Source of the DNA: Rhizobacter sp. SG703
Lineage (GTDB): Bacteria; Pseudomonadota; Gammaproteobacteria; Burkholderiales; Burkholderiaceae_C
Direction: 5' to 3'
DNA: 64,000 nucleotides
Assembly (NCBI RefSeq): GCF_012275445.1
Contig: NZ_JAAZQK010000003.1
Span: 496,001 to 560,000, forward strand
Within the stretch, counting starts at the first letter, position 1. Each line of letters starts with the position of its first letter. A program made the position numbers and the translations under genes. The notes under the pieces were generated by a model. That model worked only from the letters and a program-made list of their open reading frames with translations. It did no database searches and was not told where the DNA came from. Below are positions 63,561-64,000 of this stretch, one piece after another.

Positions 63561-64000
63561 ATGCAGTTGTTCAATGAAATGGCCGCCTTCGCGCACGTGG
63601 TGCGTTGCGGCGGCTTCTCGCAGGCCGCCCGCGTGCTGGGCGTCGAGCCGTCGTCGGTGAGCCGCAGCGTGGCGCGCCTCGAGAAATCGCTCGGCGCGCG
63701 GCTGCTGGTGCGCAACACCCGGGCGCTGGCCTTGACCGAGATGGGCAGCCACATCTACGCGGAATGCGAGAAGCTGCTCGCCGCTGCGCACAACGTGCAG
63801 GACCTGGCCGGCCACTATGGCAACAGCGCCGCCGGCCTGCTGAAGGTTTCAGCGCCGGTCGCCTTCGGGCAGGTCTGGCTGGCCCCCCGGTTGGCGGGCT
63901 TCATCGAGGCGTATCCGGACGTCGACCTGCAGGTGGTGCTCGACGATCGCCCGATCGACCTGATCGACGAACGGGTCGACGTGGCGCTGCGCATCGCGAC
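63561..64000 (+). CDS. LysR family transcriptional regulator, cut by window end
   Basis: The first 146 residues of a LysR regulator. The helix-turn-helix is GGFSQAARVLGVEPSSVSRSVARLEKSLG, followed by the linker helix (MGSHIYAECEKLLAAAHNVQDL) and the start of the effector domain (LLKVSAPVAFGQVWLAPRLAGFI). This LVRNTRxLALTE type belongs to the AaeR/DmlR-like group. ATG 63561 starts the conserved LFNEMAAFAHVV. The target is unknown and the rest lies beyond the window. Confidence 0.9.
   Translation, partial: MQLFNEMAAFAHVVRCGGFSQAARVLGVEPSSVSRSVARLEKSLGARLLVRNTRALALTEMGSHIYAECEKLLAAAHNVQDLAGHYGNSAAGLLKVSAPVAFGQVWLAPRLAGFIEAYPDVDLQVVLDDRPIDLIDERVDVALRIA

Overview
The window is a stretch of high-GC chromosome (my estimate is about 70% G+C with strong G/C third-position bias) from a betaproteobacterium. 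The best fit is Burkholderiales of the Rubrivivax/Roseateles/Leptothrix/Rhizobacter type. This rests on the ParC, RdgC, ComEC, DsbB and sugar-dehydrogenase sequences and on the gene content; no rRNA or other firm taxonomic marker is present. Most of the window is ordinary chromosome, with lower-GC accessory genes inserted between housekeeping blocks.

Layout. 1-5.6 kb: the end of parC, then two convergent leucine-rich-repeat (LRR) effector-like genes separated by a second, broken copy of the last ~136 bp of parC. 5.7-7.6 kb: a minus-strand block with a small Trp-rich protein, dsbB, a RidA protein and a VOC protein. 7.7-12.3 kb: a secreted lectin/FnIII/PQQ sugar dehydrogenase behind a perfect 15-bp inverted repeat, then comEC. 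12.4-23.0 kb: two versions of the conserved circularly permuted ATP-grasp / alpha-E / transglutaminase system, one with separate genes and one with a fusion, divided by a 249-bp palindromic element. 23.1-26.3 kb: a 1037-residue effector-like protein of unknown fold. 26.3-30.4 kb: rdgC, a DUF4124-like secreted protein, a LysR regulator facing an EamA exporter, and a DUF305 protein. 30.4-33.3 kb: a YVTN propeller, an ECF sigma factor and an anti-sigma factor. 33.3-35.3 kb: two divergent L,D-transpeptidase-like paralogues and a Ser/Thr/Asn-rich secreted protein. 35.5-38.7 kb: a BamA/TamA-like outer-membrane protein and a NarX-type kinase. 38.9-48.4 kb: a CHAT-like/cyclase/AAA/TPR protein followed by a tightly coupled P450-fusion, DyP-peroxidase and patatin operon. 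48.4-49.2 kb: decayed small genes. 49.2-51.4 kb: a MocR regulator and a GNAT protein. 51.4-52.9 kb: a third LRR gene. 53-57.7 kb: an SNF2 helicase, a TIGR01777 epimerase fusion and a DUF4166 protein. 57.8-61.1 kb: a two-component pair of sensor kinase and sigma-54 regulator. 61.0-61.8 kb: a Tae4 amidase toxin with an overlapping small membrane protein. 62-64 kb: an alpha/beta hydrolase, an NTF2-like protein and a truncated LysR gene.

How the genes work together. The three LRR paralogues and the 1037-residue protein lie at scattered sites, but each has a similar two-block motif just upstream: GGAAC-like, 15 or 16 bases, then CnACTCA-like. This resembles the HrpL promoter (GGAACC-N15/16-CCACNNA) that drives type III secretion effectors, so I propose one small effector regulon. 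The other candidate system is the patatin, P450 and DyP operon. It could release a lipid acyl chain and process it with hydroperoxide-using haem enzymes, with the upstream multidomain protein as a possible sensor. Both are hypotheses read from sequence alone.
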